This document shows positions 45,493 to 54,462 of a stretch of DNA of 64,000 nt, piece after piece; positions within the stretch are counted from its first letter, which is position 1; each line of letters opens with the position of its first letter. Origin of the DNA: Pseudomonadota bacterium (lineage in GTDB: Bacteria; Pseudomonadota; Alphaproteobacteria; Rhizobiales; Hyphomicrobiaceae). The position numbers were made by a program, and so were the translations under genes. The notes below the pieces were generated by a model. That model worked only from the letters and a program-made list of their open reading frames with translations, was not told where the DNA came from and searched no databases. The DNA lies in NCBI GenBank assembly GCA_018242255.1, contig JAFECH010000369.1, positions 21,904 through 85,903 of the forward strand, read 5' to 3'.

Positions 45493-46068
45493 GTGCACAT
45501 TCGCGACACATTGGACGGCTACGGGCTCGTTTCGCGCCTGTTCCATTGGCTTATGGCCGTCGCGATCGTCGCCATGTTCGTCCTCGGCCTATGGATGGTC
45601 GGCCTCGACTATTACAGCCCCTACTACAATTCTGCCCCCGACATTCATCGCAGCGTCGGAATGATTCTATTGTTCACGCTGGCCGTCCGTCTTTTCTGGC
45701 GCATGATCAATGCCAAGCCCTCCGACGCCGAGCTTTCGCCGTTTGAGCGAAAAGCGTCGTTCGCGGTCCATTGGGGCTTCTACCTGCTGCTATTCGCGCT
45801 GCTGATCAGCGGCTACCTGATCTCGACGGCAGACGGCGCGCCTGTCAGCGTCTTCAGCTGGTTCGACGTGCCAGCACTCACGAAGATGCCCGGCCTCGAA
45901 ACGCCGGTCGGCAACGTACATCGCATTCTCGCTTATGCCGTCATCGTGCTCGCAATCGTTCATGCGCTCGCGGCGCTGAAGCATCACGTCATCGACAGAA
46001 GCGCGATCCTGACCCGGATGTGGTCTGGCCCCACGAGTTCTTCACGCACGTTTGAAAAGGGAAATTAG
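45493..46068 (+). CDS. cytochrome b561-type membrane protein
   Basis: A 191-residue protein with four membrane helices. The GTG at 45493 is chosen because AGGGAGAG lies just upstream; the frame is open to 45436. Haem-ligand histidines are expected in RLFHWLMAVAIVAMFVLGLW, in the HRSVGMILLF and AVHWGFYLLLFALLISGYL helices and in the VHRILAYAVIVLAIVHALA helix. Such proteins pass electrons between quinones and other carriers. It is directly followed by a yceI gene, a common pairing. Confidence 0.88.
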   Translation: MHIRDTLDGYGLVSRLFHWLMAVAIVAMFVLGLWMVGLDYYSPYYNSAPDIHRSVGMILLFTLAVRLFWRMINAKPSDAELSPFERKASFAVHWGFYLLLFALLISGYLISTADGAPVSVFSWFDVPALTKMPGLETPVGNVHRILAYAVIVLAIVHALAALKHHVIDRSAILTRMWSGPTSSSRTFEKGN

Positions 46069-46070
46069 CA

Positions 46071-46649
46071 ATGACGTTCAAATATGCAGCGTTCGCCGCA
46101 TCGTTGGCGGCGGTTGTGATGACGACACCGGCGATGGCCGCCGATTATAAAATCGACACCGACAATGCCCACGCGTCGATCACGTTCAAGGTCAACCATC
46201 TGGGCTTCAGTTGGATCATCGGCCGCTTCGACAAATTCTCCGGCACGTTCGCGTTCGACGACAAGAACCCCGACGCTTCGAAAGTGAAAGTCGATATCGA
46301 TACCACCAGCGTCGACACCAACCTCGCGCTGCGCGACAAGCATCTGCGCGGCGCTGACCTTCTCGACACCGACAAGTACCCGACCGCCACGTTCGAAAGC
46401 ACGGGCATCAAATCGACGGGGCCGAATAAGGCAACCGTCACCGGTAATCTCACGCTGCACGGCATCACCAAGGAAGTCGTGATCGACGCTGAGCACGTTG
46501 GCGGCGGCAAGGATCCGTGGGGCGGCTATCGCGATGGTTTCACCGGCACCACGAAAATCACGCTCGCCGATTTTGGCATCTTGCGCAATCTCGGTCCTGC
46601 AACGAAAGACGTCGAGCTGATCCTCAACATCGAAGGTATTCGTCAGTAA
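46071..46649 (+). CDS. YceI-family periplasmic lipid-binding protein
   Basis: A 192-residue protein with a signal peptide (YAAFAASLAAVVMTTPAMA before ADYKID) and the YceI lipocalin-like barrel (ITFKVNHLGFSWIIGRFDKF, then LLDTDKYPTATFESTGIKS, and YRDGFTGTTKITLADFGI). It binds long isoprenoid chains in relatives. Two bases after the cytochrome b561 stop, so cotranscribed with it. It ends convergent to the biotin operon with only ten bases between. Confidence 0.93.
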   Translation: MTFKYAAFAASLAAVVMTTPAMAADYKIDTDNAHASITFKVNHLGFSWIIGRFDKFSGTFAFDDKNPDASKVKVDIDTTSVDTNLALRDKHLRGADLLDTDKYPTATFESTGIKSTGPNKATVTGNLTLHGITKEVVIDAEHVGGGKDPWGGYRDGFTGTTKITLADFGILRNLGPATKDVELILNIEGIRQ

Positions 46650-46659
46650 CGGCGGAAGT

Positions 46660-47640
46660 CTACCAACGAAAGACGGCGGCGCCGCCGATCAATCCCGCGC
46701 CCGCCGCCGTCATCAACAGGACGTCGCCCGGATTATACGGCCGCGCTTCAGCGGTCGCCGACAGCGTAAACGGTATCGTCGCTGCCGAGCTGTTGCCGAA
46801 GTCTTCGATCGTTGAACGCAGGCGGTCGGCCGGAATGTCGAGTTGATGCGCAATGGTATTCATCATCCGCGCATTGGCTTGATGCGGAATGAGATGGGTG
46901 ACTTCCGCCGACGTCATTCCCGCTTTTGCAAGCGAGCGTTCAGCACAATCCGTCATGATCGCAACGGCGCCCTGATAGACGGCCTTGCCATCCTCCATGA
47001 CCATCAGAACGTCTTTCGGATCGGTGATCTGGGAAAACGGCATTCTGCTACCGCCGCCAGGAATCTTGATCAGATCGTAGTGCTGACCTTTCGACGTAAG
47101 ATGCGCGCCGATAATTCCTGCGTCGCGACGCTCGGTCGGCGCTAGCAAGACAGCGCCCGCGGCATCCGCGAACAGAACGCTACTGCCGCGATCGCTCTCA
47201 TTGATGCGCCTGGAAAGAATATTCGCCGCGATGACAAGCACCGGGATGCCCTGCGTGCGCACAAAACTGTCCGCAAGTGTCAGGGCATAAAGAAACCCCG
47301 CGCAAGCCCCCGCCATATCGATCGATCCGGCATTTGCAAGCCCAAGGCGATGCGCAACAAGCGGTGCCGACGGCGGCAGCAAATGATCGGGCGTCGATGT
47401 TGCAAGCAGCAGCAACCCGACGTCGTCGCATGACATCTCGGTCCGCGCCAGCGCCATGTCGCCGGCTTTGACGGCGATATCCGAGAGCGCTTCGCCGTCT
47501 GCCGCATAGCGTCGTGCGTCGATCCCTGTGCGCCGCTTGATCCAGCCCGCTTCGAGGCCGAGCCGCGTCTCGATCTCGTGGTTCGGAACGACGCGATCCG
47601 GCGCGTAATGGCCGTGCCCTACGATGGCAACGCCGCTCAT
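46660..47640 (-). CDS. bioZ: BioZ, 3-oxoacyl-ACP synthase III-like enzyme of pimelate synthesis
   Basis: A 326-residue FabH-fold enzyme with the Cys-His-Asn triad: C113 in AGACAGFLYAL, His in HQANARMM, Asn in EDFGNSSAATIP. Its place as last gene of the biotin operon identifies it as BioZ, which in alphaproteobacteria condenses glutaryl-CoA with malonyl-ACP to start the pimeloyl chain, replacing BioC-BioH. It overlaps bioA by four bases. Confidence 0.92.
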   Translation of the reverse strand: MSGVAIVGHGHYAPDRVVPNHEIETRLGLEAGWIKRRTGIDARRYAADGEALSDIAVKAGDMALARTEMSCDDVGLLLLATSTPDHLLPPSAPLVAHRLGLANAGSIDMAGACAGFLYALTLADSFVRTQGIPVLVIAANILSRRINESDRGSSVLFADAAGAVLLAPTERRDAGIIGAHLTSKGQHYDLIKIPGGGSRMPFSQITDPKDVLMVMEDGKAVYQGAVAIMTDCAERSLAKAGMTSAEVTHLIPHQANARMMNTIAHQLDIPADRLRSTIEDFGNSSAATIPFTLSATAEARPYNPGDVLLMTAAGAGLIGGAAVFRW

Positions 47641-48896
47641 GCCAGCACCTCTTCGACGGCGTCGCTGAGGGCATTGTAGACGAACCGAAGATCGTCCTTC
47701 GTCGTGCAGTAGGGAGGCATGATGTAAACCGTAGAGCCGAGCGGACGAAGCAGAACGCCGCGCTCCAGTAATTGCACTCTAAGCTTCAAGGCAACGTCAG
47801 CTAGGTAGCCGGGTTGAATATCGGCAAGCTCAAACGCCGCAATCGTCCCGAGCTGACGCAGATTCGCAAAGCGCGGATCTGTTTGCAGTTCGTTGAGACA
47901 CAAGGCCTGGTTCTGTGCCAGCGCGAGGATGCGTTCCAGCACCGGCTCTGTCCGCCAGATTTCGAGATTCGCTGCCGCGGCCGCGCAGGCGATCGGATTG
48001 GCCGTATACGAACTGGAATGGAAAAACGTCCGCGAACGATCTTTCGAAAGGTGCGCGTCGTAGATCGCAGTCGTCGAGAGCGTCACTGCCAGTGGTATAG
48101 AGCCACCCGTCAGGCCCTTCGCGACGCACATGACGTCCGGCGAGATGCCAGCCTGTTCGCATGCGAATATGGTGCCGGTTCGCCCGAAGCACGTCATGAC
48201 CTCGTCGGCGATGAACAGCACGCCGTGCGCTTTGCAGATGCGGTGCATCTCTTTCAGAGTATCGGCGTCGTAGAACAGCATGCCGCCTGCGCCGAGCACC
48301 AGTGGCTCGCAGACGAAAGCCGCGACATCGCCTTTGCGGCACGCGATCTCTAGCGCGTCGAACGTCGGCTGAGCGTGATGCGGTTTCGGACAGGGAATGC
48401 GTCCGACTTCGAAAAGCAGCGGCTCGTAGGCCGCATTGAAGACACCCCGCGCGCCGGCCGACATCGTACCGATAGTGTCGCCGTGATAGCCATGCTCGAG
48501 CGCCAGGATCCGCGTGCGGCTCTCGCCGATATTTTTCCAATAGCCGAGCGCCATTTTCAGCGCGACCTCGACCGACGTCGAGCCACTGTCGGAAAAGAAG
48601 ACGTGGGATAAGCCGCGCGGCACGATTTTCAATAGACCCTCAGCAACCTCCTCGGCGGGTGCATGCGTGAATCCTGCGAAAATAACCTGATCGAGTACCG
48701 ACGCCTGCTCTCGTATCGCCGCAATGATTTTCGGATGCCGGTGGCCGTGCGTGATGACCCACCATGACGACACGCCGTCGAAGATCCGCTGGCCGTCGTC
48801 AGCTTCGAGCCATGCGCCCTCGGCCGCCCGAATGCGGCGCATATCGGGTTCGAGCGCATGCTGCGTGAATGGGTGCCAGATCGGTGACGCATTCAT
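47637..48896 (-). CDS. bioA: BioA, adenosylmethionine-8-amino-7-oxononanoate aminotransferase
   Basis: A 419-residue class III aminotransferase. It opens IWHPFTQHALEPDMRRIRA, contains FSDSGSTSVEVALKMALGYW, LALEHGYHGDT, LFIADEVMTCFGRTG and the PLP lysine in CVAKGLTGGSIPLA. It makes 7,8-diaminononanoate. It overlaps bioD and bioZ by four bases on each side. Confidence 0.97.
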   Translation of the reverse strand: MNASPIWHPFTQHALEPDMRRIRAAEGAWLEADDGQRIFDGVSSWWVITHGHRHPKIIAAIREQASVLDQVIFAGFTHAPAEEVAEGLLKIVPRGLSHVFFSDSGSTSVEVALKMALGYWKNIGESRTRILALEHGYHGDTIGTMSAGARGVFNAAYEPLLFEVGRIPCPKPHHAQPTFDALEIACRKGDVAAFVCEPLVLGAGGMLFYDADTLKEMHRICKAHGVLFIADEVMTCFGRTGTIFACEQAGISPDVMCVAKGLTGGSIPLAVTLSTTAIYDAHLSKDRSRTFFHSSSYTANPIACAAAAANLEIWRTEPVLERILALAQNQALCLNELQTDPRFANLRQLGTIAAFELADIQPGYLADVALKLRVQLLERGVLLRPLGSTVYIMPPYCTTKDDLRFVYNALSDAVEEVLA

Positions 48897-49540
48897 GGCC
48901 CGACCGCCCCGATGTCGAGAACGTCGGCGACGGAGAAATTCTCTGCGAATGCGCGTTGCAGGCTGTCGGCTTCGAGCTTCGCAAGGCGCGGCAGTCGGCC
49001 CAAGCGCCTGACGCTGCCGAATGATGTGATTGCCTGTTCGCTGCTGCCGTTTGCGTCACCGATAAACGCGACACCAAGAATGGGAATGGCGCGGCGTTTC
49101 AAAGCTTCGATCGACAGCAGTGAATGGTTGATCGTGCCGAGCTTTGTCGATGCGCATAGTATTACGGGCAGGCGCCACTGCGCCAGCAAATCGACCTGCA
49201 GAAGCCGGCGCGTCAACGGCACCATCAATCCACCCGCCGTCTCGACGACGAGCGGGGTAGGCAGCCCAAACGGCGACAACTGTCGGGCATCGATCTCCAC
49301 GCCGTCGATTTCTGCAGCGAAATGCGGTGATGCGGGCGTGTTGAGCCGATAGACTTCCGGCAGGATGTGCGCTTCCGGAAGGTCGGTCACTCGGCTGACG
49401 ACGTCAGAATCCGTTTCGCCTTGAAGGCCTGACTGGATCGGCTTCCAGTAATAACCATCGAGCGCGCTGGTCAGCGCGGCGGAAAAGACGGTCTTGCCGA
49501 CATCGGTGTCGGTGCCGGCGACGACGATGCGGATGGTCAT
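48893..49540 (-). CDS. bioD: BioD, dethiobiotin synthetase
   Basis: A 215-residue P-loop enzyme with VVAGTDTDVGKTVFSAALT at the N terminus, YYWKPIQSGLQGETDSD and VETAGGLMVPLTRRLLQVDL. It forms the ureido ring of dethiobiotin with CO2 and ATP. It overlaps both neighbours by four bases. Confidence 0.96.
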   Translation of the reverse strand: MTIRIVVAGTDTDVGKTVFSAALTSALDGYYWKPIQSGLQGETDSDVVSRVTDLPEAHILPEVYRLNTPASPHFAAEIDGVEIDARQLSPFGLPTPLVVETAGGLMVPLTRRLLQVDLLAQWRLPVILCASTKLGTINHSLLSIEALKRRAIPILGVAFIGDANGSSEQAITSFGSVRRLGRLPRLAKLEADSLQRAFAENFSVADVLDIGAVGP

Positions 49541-50670
49541 GCTGCATTCTCCGCTTCCGCCGCCGCGAGATCGTCGATGAGGCGCGTAATCTCAAGCTCG
49601 CAAACATTGAGTGTGATCGTGAGCCGAAGTCGCGACGTACCTTCCGGCACGGTGGGCGGACGGATCGCGCGAACGTCATGCCCTCGGGTCTTCATCGCGG
49701 AAGCAAGCGCCATCGCCATGCCGTCATTGCCGATGATGAGAGGTTGGATCTGAGAGCCCGAAGCCGCAAATCGCGTTTTCGTTGTCAACTCCCGCGCGGC
49801 AAACGCAACGAGATCGAGCAAGCGCTGGCGCCGCTGCGGATCCTTTCGACAAATATCGAGCGCCGCACGCACAGCTGCAGCCATCAGCGGGGACGGCGCC
49901 GTCGCGTATATAAAGGCTCGACCACGATTGATCAGAAAGTCGCGGATCGTGCGCGGCGCAATCACGAGCGCACCCATCGCGCCGAGCGCCTTCCCGCACG
50001 TATGCACTGTTATGATGTTTTCGCGACCTTCAAGATCGGCGGCCAAGCCGCCTCCGCCCGGCCCGAGCACACCCGTCGCATGTGCTTCGTCGATGATCAG
50101 CATCGCGTCGTGACGATCTGCGATTGCGGCAAGCTCTGCGATCGGCGCGCGATCGCCGTCCATGCTGTAGAGACTTTCGATCGCGATCCAAGGCTGCCCG
50201 GTGCCGCCCGCAGCGCGCCACGCCTTGATCGCGTCGTCAAAGCCTTGCGCATCATTGTGGCGGATGGCCTTCGCTTCTGCCTTCGACAGCCGCATGCCTT
50301 CATGCGCACTGGCGTGGATCAACTCGTCGTAGACGATAAGGTCGCCGCGCGCAGGCAGGGTCGACAAAAGCGCGGCATTGGCGATGAAGCCGCCGCCGAA
50401 ATAAAGGGCCGTCTCGCCGCCGAAGAAGCGCGCCGCTTCCTGTTCCAAAAGCTCGTGCTCAGGGTGATTGCCGCGCAATAAACGTGATCCGCCAGCGCCG
50501 ACCGGCACGCCCCGCGCGATCGCCGCCTCTATGGCATCGGCAAGCTCGCGCGATTGCGCTAGTCCGAGATAATCGTTCGACGTGAAATCCAATCCGTGCG
50601 CCGGTTCGAGCGTCCTCAGACGCCCGCGGCGGGAGAGCGCGTCGAGCGCACGCTCATGATTGCCTGGCAT
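49537..50670 (-). CDS. bioF: BioF, 8-amino-7-oxononanoate synthase
   Basis: A 377-residue PLP enzyme starting at the ATG at 50670 ([20 protein letters not shown]); the frame is open to 50754 inside bioB. Motifs: [56 protein letters not shown] and the PLP lysine in [14 protein letters not shown]. It condenses pimeloyl-ACP with alanine. It overlaps the bioB end by 17 bases. Confidence 0.96.
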   Translation of the reverse strand: MPGNHERALDALSRRGRLRTLEPAHGLDFTSNDYLGLAQSRELADAIEAAIARGVPVGAGGSRLLRGNHPEHELLEQEAARFFGGETALYFGGGFIANAALLSTLPARGDLIVYDELIHASAHEGMRLSKAEAKAIRHNDAQGFDDAIKAWRAAGGTGQPWIAIESLYSMDGDRAPIAELAAIADRHDAMLIIDEAHATGVLGPGGGGLAADLEGRENIITVHTCGKALGAMGALVIAPRTIRDFLINRGRAFIYATAPSPLMAAAVRAALDICRKDPQRRQRLLDLVAFAARELTTKTRFAASGSQIQPLIIGNDGMAMALASAMKTRGHDVRAIRPPTVPEGTSRLRLTITLNVCELEITRLIDDLAAAEAENAA

Positions 50671-51724
50671 CCTGATGTCCCGCGCACGTCGCGGGCTCGT
50701 GCGCCGAAGACGTGTCGATATCGAGTTCGAGCGCTGAAAGCCCGAGCTTGGCAAAAAGCTTGCTGTCCTTGTCTTCGCCGGGATTGTCGGCGGTCAACAG
50801 CGTTTCACCGACGAAGATCGAGTTGGCGCCGGCAAAGAAACACAGCGCCTGCATCTCGTCGCTCATGTCGGTGCGCCCCGCCGAGAGACGGACGAACGAC
50901 TTCGGCATCATGATGCGAGCGACTGCGATGGTGCGCACAAAATCGATCGGATCGATCTGCTTGGTATTTTCGAGCGGCGTTCCTGGAATGGCGATCAGCA
51001 TGTTGATCGGCACGCTCTCGGGATGCTCGTCGAGATTGGCGAGCGTCACCAGCATGTCGACGCGATCCTGGCGATCCTCGCCCATGCCGACGATGCCACC
51101 TGAGCAAACCTTCATGCCTGCATCGCGAACGCGCGCCAGCGTATCGAGCCGGTCGGCGTACGTGCGCGTCGTGATCACCTTGCTGTAGTAGGATTCCGAC
51201 GTATCGACGTTGTGATTGTAGTAGTCGAGGCCCGCGTCGCGCAGTTTGACGATGTCGTCATCGCTCAGCATGCCGAGCGTCATGCACGTTTCCATGCCGA
51301 GCGCCTTGACGCCTTCGACCATCGCAACGACGACGTCCATGTCGCGCGCTTTCGGGCTCCGCCAGGCAGCGCCCATACAATAGCGCGTCGCGCCTGCGGC
51401 CTTGGCTTTCTTCGCTTCCGAAATAACCCGCTCGACTTCCATCAGCTTCGAGGCTTTGAGGCCGGTCTTGTGATGGGCCGACTGGCTGCAGTAGCCGCAG
51501 TCTTCCGCGCAGCCGCCGGTCTTGATCGACAGCAGGCGGCTCATCTGAACTTTGTTGGGATCGAACGACGTCCGGTGCACGCTTTGAGCCCGGAAGAGCA
51601 GATCCATGAATGGCAGCTCGTAGAGCGCCAGCGCTTCTTCACTCGTCCAATCGTGACGGATGGCGGGACCAGCGCGGTTAGCGGCGCGCGCGGACGGATC
51701 GAGTCGGGCAACGGTCGAGGTCAT
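50654..51724 (-). CDS. bioB: BioB, biotin synthase
   Basis: A 356-residue radical SAM enzyme with the CxxxCxxC cluster at C72, C76, C79 ([16 protein letters not shown]), then [16 protein letters not shown] and [19 protein letters not shown]. It inserts sulfur into dethiobiotin. First gene of the bioB-F-D-A-Z operon. No BioR-type TTATCTATAA operator was seen upstream; a short inverted repeat lies there instead. Confidence 0.97.
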   Translation of the reverse strand: MTSTVARLDPSARAANRAGPAIRHDWTSEEALALYELPFMDLLFRAQSVHRTSFDPNKVQMSRLLSIKTGGCAEDCGYCSQSAHHKTGLKASKLMEVERVISEAKKAKAAGATRYCMGAAWRSPKARDMDVVVAMVEGVKALGMETCMTLGMLSDDDIVKLRDAGLDYYNHNVDTSESYYSKVITTRTYADRLDTLARVRDAGMKVCSGGIVGMGEDRQDRVDMLVTLANLDEHPESVPINMLIAIPGTPLENTKQIDPIDFVRTIAVARIMMPKSFVRLSAGRTDMSDEMQALCFFAGANSIFVGETLLTADNPGEDKDSKLFAKLGLSALELDIDTSSAHEPATCAGHQDARQS

Positions 51725-51740
51725 TCAGGCGTGATCTCCG

Positions 51741-51757
51741 TAGGGCGCATTGCCCTA
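51741..51757 (-). promoter_or_regulatory. inverted repeat just upstream of bioB
   Basis: TAGGGC-GCATT-GCCCTA, two perfect 6-base arms with a 5-base loop, ending 17 bases before the bioB start codon. It overlaps the expected ribosome-binding area and could be an operator or a leader hairpin that responds to biotin status. Confidence 0.4.
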
Positions 51758-51857
51758 TGGGAGAATGTTTGCACCGCTTCCGCCCTGTCTCGCAACCGTC
51801 AAAATGCCTCCCTGATCGGCGAACTGCGCCAGAAAAGAGCAGGTCTCGGCCCGGTGG

Positions 51858-52310
51858 TTAATTTAGTTCCTCCGGAGGCGTCGGCAGAATGCCGAAAGGC
51901 ACGCCATCTTCTACAAGCTCCTGGGCCTCTTCGAGCGTCGAGCTGCCGCGGATTTGGCGCTCTTCCGTCTCTCCGAAGTGCATTTTTCGCGCTTCTTCGG
52001 CAAATCGCGGTCCGACGTCTTCGGTATTGGCAATAACTTTCTGCGTGAAGGCCCTGAGCGCCTCGCGGACTGCGGCGCCGCTGCTGCCACCCCCTGCGGC
52101 GGCCGGAACGGCATCCGGCGTCGGCTGCGCTGGCAATGCGGCGCGCTTGGTGACGACGGAGGGCGCCATCGGCAGCTTGCTCACCTCGGTAGAACCGCAG
52201 TGCGGACACGCGATTTCTCCCGAGCGCGATTGCGTGTCGAAGTCAGCGCTGGCGCGAAACCAGCTCTCGAATTCGTGCCCGGAGGCACACCCTAGAAGAT
52301 ATTTGATCAC
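51858..52310 (-). CDS. DUF1178 family protein
   Basis: A 150-residue protein typical of DUF1178: MIKYLLGCASGHEFESWFRA, a CPHCGSTEVSKLPMAPSV zinc-ribbon-like segment, an Ala/Pro-rich linker and the conserved end GSSTLEEAQELVEDGVPFGI followed by LPTP. Function unknown. It overlaps the amidase gene by four bases, an arrangement common in alphaproteobacteria. Confidence 0.9.
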   Translation of the reverse strand: MIKYLLGCASGHEFESWFRASADFDTQSRSGEIACPHCGSTEVSKLPMAPSVVTKRAALPAQPTPDAVPAAAGGGSSGAAVREALRAFTQKVIANTEDVGPRFAEEARKMHFGETEERQIRGSSTLEEAQELVEDGVPFGILPTPPEELN

Positions 52311-53185
52311 TGCTCGTGTACCAGGTGCGGCGATTTCGAAGGGGTCGCGACGACGACATTGAAATCGCGGTCATGCATCAGCGACGGAATTTTTCGCCGG
52401 ATTTGATCCGCGTAGGCGGCGTCGATGTCCGCAGTAATGACCTGGGGATCGACGCCGGCTTCTGCAAGGATTTCGCCCCATGGCGAGATGATGAGGCTAT
52501 GGCCGAACGTCTCGCGGCCGTTTTCATGCAGGCCGCCCTGGCCCGCTGCCAGGATGAACGTACCCGTCTCGATCGCGCGCGCTTGCAAAAGTGTATGCCA
52601 GTGGGCTTCGCCCGTCGTCCGCGTGAAAGCGGCTGGCCCCGCAATGAACTTCGCCCCCGCCTTCGCCAACGCCCGATGGAGCGCTGGAAAGCGCAAATCG
52701 TAGCAAATCGTCAGGCCAAGCCGGCCCCAGGGCAAATCCGCAAGCATCGCGCTCGGACCCGCCTGATAGTTCGCGCTTTCGCTGTAGACTTCTCCGCCGC
52801 CGAGGTCGACGTCGAACATATGGATTTTGTCGTAGCGCGCCGCGACGTTGCCGTCGGGTGCGATGAGATAGGAGCGGTTTGCCAATCTCCCTTCGGCGAC
52901 CTTGACTGCCATCGAGCCAATGTGCAGCCAGATCTTCTGCTTGCGGGCGGCATCAGTGAAAGCATGAAGAGCAGGGTTGCTCTGTTCCGGCTTCGTCTCC
53001 GCCATGAGGCGCGGTTGCTCGAGTTCCATTAGCGTCGTGCATTCCGGCGTCTGCACGTAGCTCGCACCTTTGTCTGCGGCTTCCTTTATGAGCGAAACTG
53101 CGTCGGCGACGTTGCGTGCGACGTCTCGGCCTGCCCTCATCTGGACGAGTGCCGCACGGAAAGTCGTCCCGGAGCCGGATGCCAT
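52307..53185 (-). CDS. nitrilase-superfamily amidase (Nit1/omega-amidase-like)
   Basis: A 292-residue carbon-nitrogen hydrolase with the Glu-Lys-Cys triad at E48 (VQTPECTTLM), K120 (RYDKIHMFDVDL) and C161 (LTICYDLRFP). Length and motifs fit the Nit1/Nit2 branch, whose members remove deaminated glutathione or omega-amides, rather than true nitrilases. It lies between the glutaredoxin gene and DUF1178 in a tight operon. Confidence 0.9.
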   Translation of the reverse strand: MASGSGTTFRAALVQMRAGRDVARNVADAVSLIKEAADKGASYVQTPECTTLMELEQPRLMAETKPEQSNPALHAFTDAARKQKIWLHIGSMAVKVAEGRLANRSYLIAPDGNVAARYDKIHMFDVDLGGGEVYSESANYQAGPSAMLADLPWGRLGLTICYDLRFPALHRALAKAGAKFIAGPAAFTRTTGEAHWHTLLQARAIETGTFILAAGQGGLHENGRETFGHSLIISPWGEILAEAGVDPQVITADIDAAYADQIRRKIPSLMHDRDFNVVVATPSKSPHLVHEQ

Positions 53186-53186
53186 C

Positions 53187-53447
53187 TCAGGATGCCGTCA
53201 GCAGCGTGTCGAGACGGCCTGACCGATCGAGATCGTAAAGATCGTCGCAACCACCAACGTGCACATCGCCGATCCAGATTTGCGGGACTGTCCGCCTGCC
53301 GCCTGAGCGCGAGGTGAGTTCGGCGCGAAGATCGCTTCGCCCGGTCAGGTCGACCTCTTCGAAAGTAGCGCCTTTCCGGCGCAGTAAGTCTTTCGCCATA
53401 TGGCAAAAACAGCAATTTCCAGCCGTGTAGACCGTCACCTTCGGCAT
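53187..53447 (-). CDS. grxC: glutaredoxin 3 with an unusual CCFC active site
   Basis: An 86-residue GrxC-type glutaredoxin: MPKVTVYTAGNCCFCHMAKD, TVPQIWIGDVHVGGCDDLYD. The redox pair is C12 and C15. The second position, Pro in the usual CPYC site, is Cys here and Tyr is replaced by Phe. It reduces disulfides with glutathione. One base separates it from the amidase gene. Confidence 0.93.
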   Translation of the reverse strand: MPKVTVYTAGNCCFCHMAKDLLRRKGATFEEVDLTGRSDLRAELTSRSGGRRTVPQIWIGDVHVGGCDDLYDLDRSGRLDTLLTAS

Positions 53448-53574
53448 TGCTCGGCGCCTCTCTCTACGCCATTAGAAATCATTCGAATCAAAAGTAGCCT
53501 GTTCGCGAGGTCATGCAACCTTGCTTTGCAGTTTTGCGCCGCTGTGCCGCGCCTATGTCACTCTCTTTGCCGTT

Positions 53575-54384
53575 TCAGGAAAATCGTTCTGAAACAATGG
53601 CAAGTGCGAGGACATCAACGCGCCGTGCACCGGCACGTTTCAGCGCGATGGCGGCTGCGGAAGCCGTTGCGCCGCTCGTGATCACATCGTCGATCAGAAC
53701 TATGGCTTTTCCTGAGACATTCGGCAATTCGTTCGCCGGGACACGGAAAACACCGGATACGTTTTTGAGGCGCTGAGTACGCGTCAGGCCAACTTGGTGC
53801 CCCGTCGAGCGGCGGCGCACAAGCGCGAAAGGATTGATTGGCTTGCCAGCGAGGCGGCCAGTTTCCGCCGCCAGGATCTGAGCCTGGTTGAACCGTCGCG
53901 ACAGCAGCCGCCAGCGCGCCAGCGGCACGGGAACGAGGAGATCGGCATCCGCGAGCAATTCTTCGCCCGCGACCGCCAGCCAGCGTCCGAACAAACGGCG
54001 GGCGTTATGGCTATCGTGGAATTTGAACCCATGAATGAGCCGCCGCACCATCCCATCAAAGCGCGCTACGGCCCGAGCGCGGTCATAATCCGGCGGATCG
54101 GCGATGGCAGCCGCCGACAGCATCGGTCCGCCGGTGTCGATGGCGAGCGGTACGCCGAGCCGGTCACAGAGCGGCGGCCGGATGAACGCCACTTGCCGCC
54201 AGCAGGCAGGGCAAAGAGCATCGTGATCCATGATCCGCGTTTGGCAGCCGAGGCACAGAGGCGGCAGCAGGACATCGAGAGCAGAGCGTCCGAGGTGCTT
54301 CAGACCACGCGCGAACGCCCGGCGATCGCGGCGGCGCGATGCCTCCTCCGGGTCCACAAACGCAACCGGCAGACTGTTCGACAT
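53575..54384 (-). CDS. ComF-family phosphoribosyltransferase-like protein
   Basis: A 269-residue ComF family protein: an N-terminal four-cysteine zinc site (PLCLGCQTRIMDHDALCPAC) and a C-terminal phosphoribosyltransferase motif (AIVLIDDVITSGATASAAAI). Relatives help DNA uptake or processing in competence. It is the last gene of the minus-strand group, separated from grxC by about 130 bases, and divergent from a methyltransferase. Confidence 0.92.
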   Translation of the reverse strand: MSNSLPVAFVDPEEASRRRDRRAFARGLKHLGRSALDVLLPPLCLGCQTRIMDHDALCPACWRQVAFIRPPLCDRLGVPLAIDTGGPMLSAAAIADPPDYDRARAVARFDGMVRRLIHGFKFHDSHNARRLFGRWLAVAGEELLADADLLVPVPLARWRLLSRRFNQAQILAAETGRLAGKPINPFALVRRRSTGHQVGLTRTQRLKNVSGVFRVPANELPNVSGKAIVLIDDVITSGATASAAAIALKRAGARRVDVLALAIVSERFS

Positions 54385-54462
54385 TGCGCAACTCTATCCC
54401 AACGCGCTAACGCGGGCGAGAGGAACGCCGCCGCAGATCGTCTGCCGCCGCGGTAAGAGACA

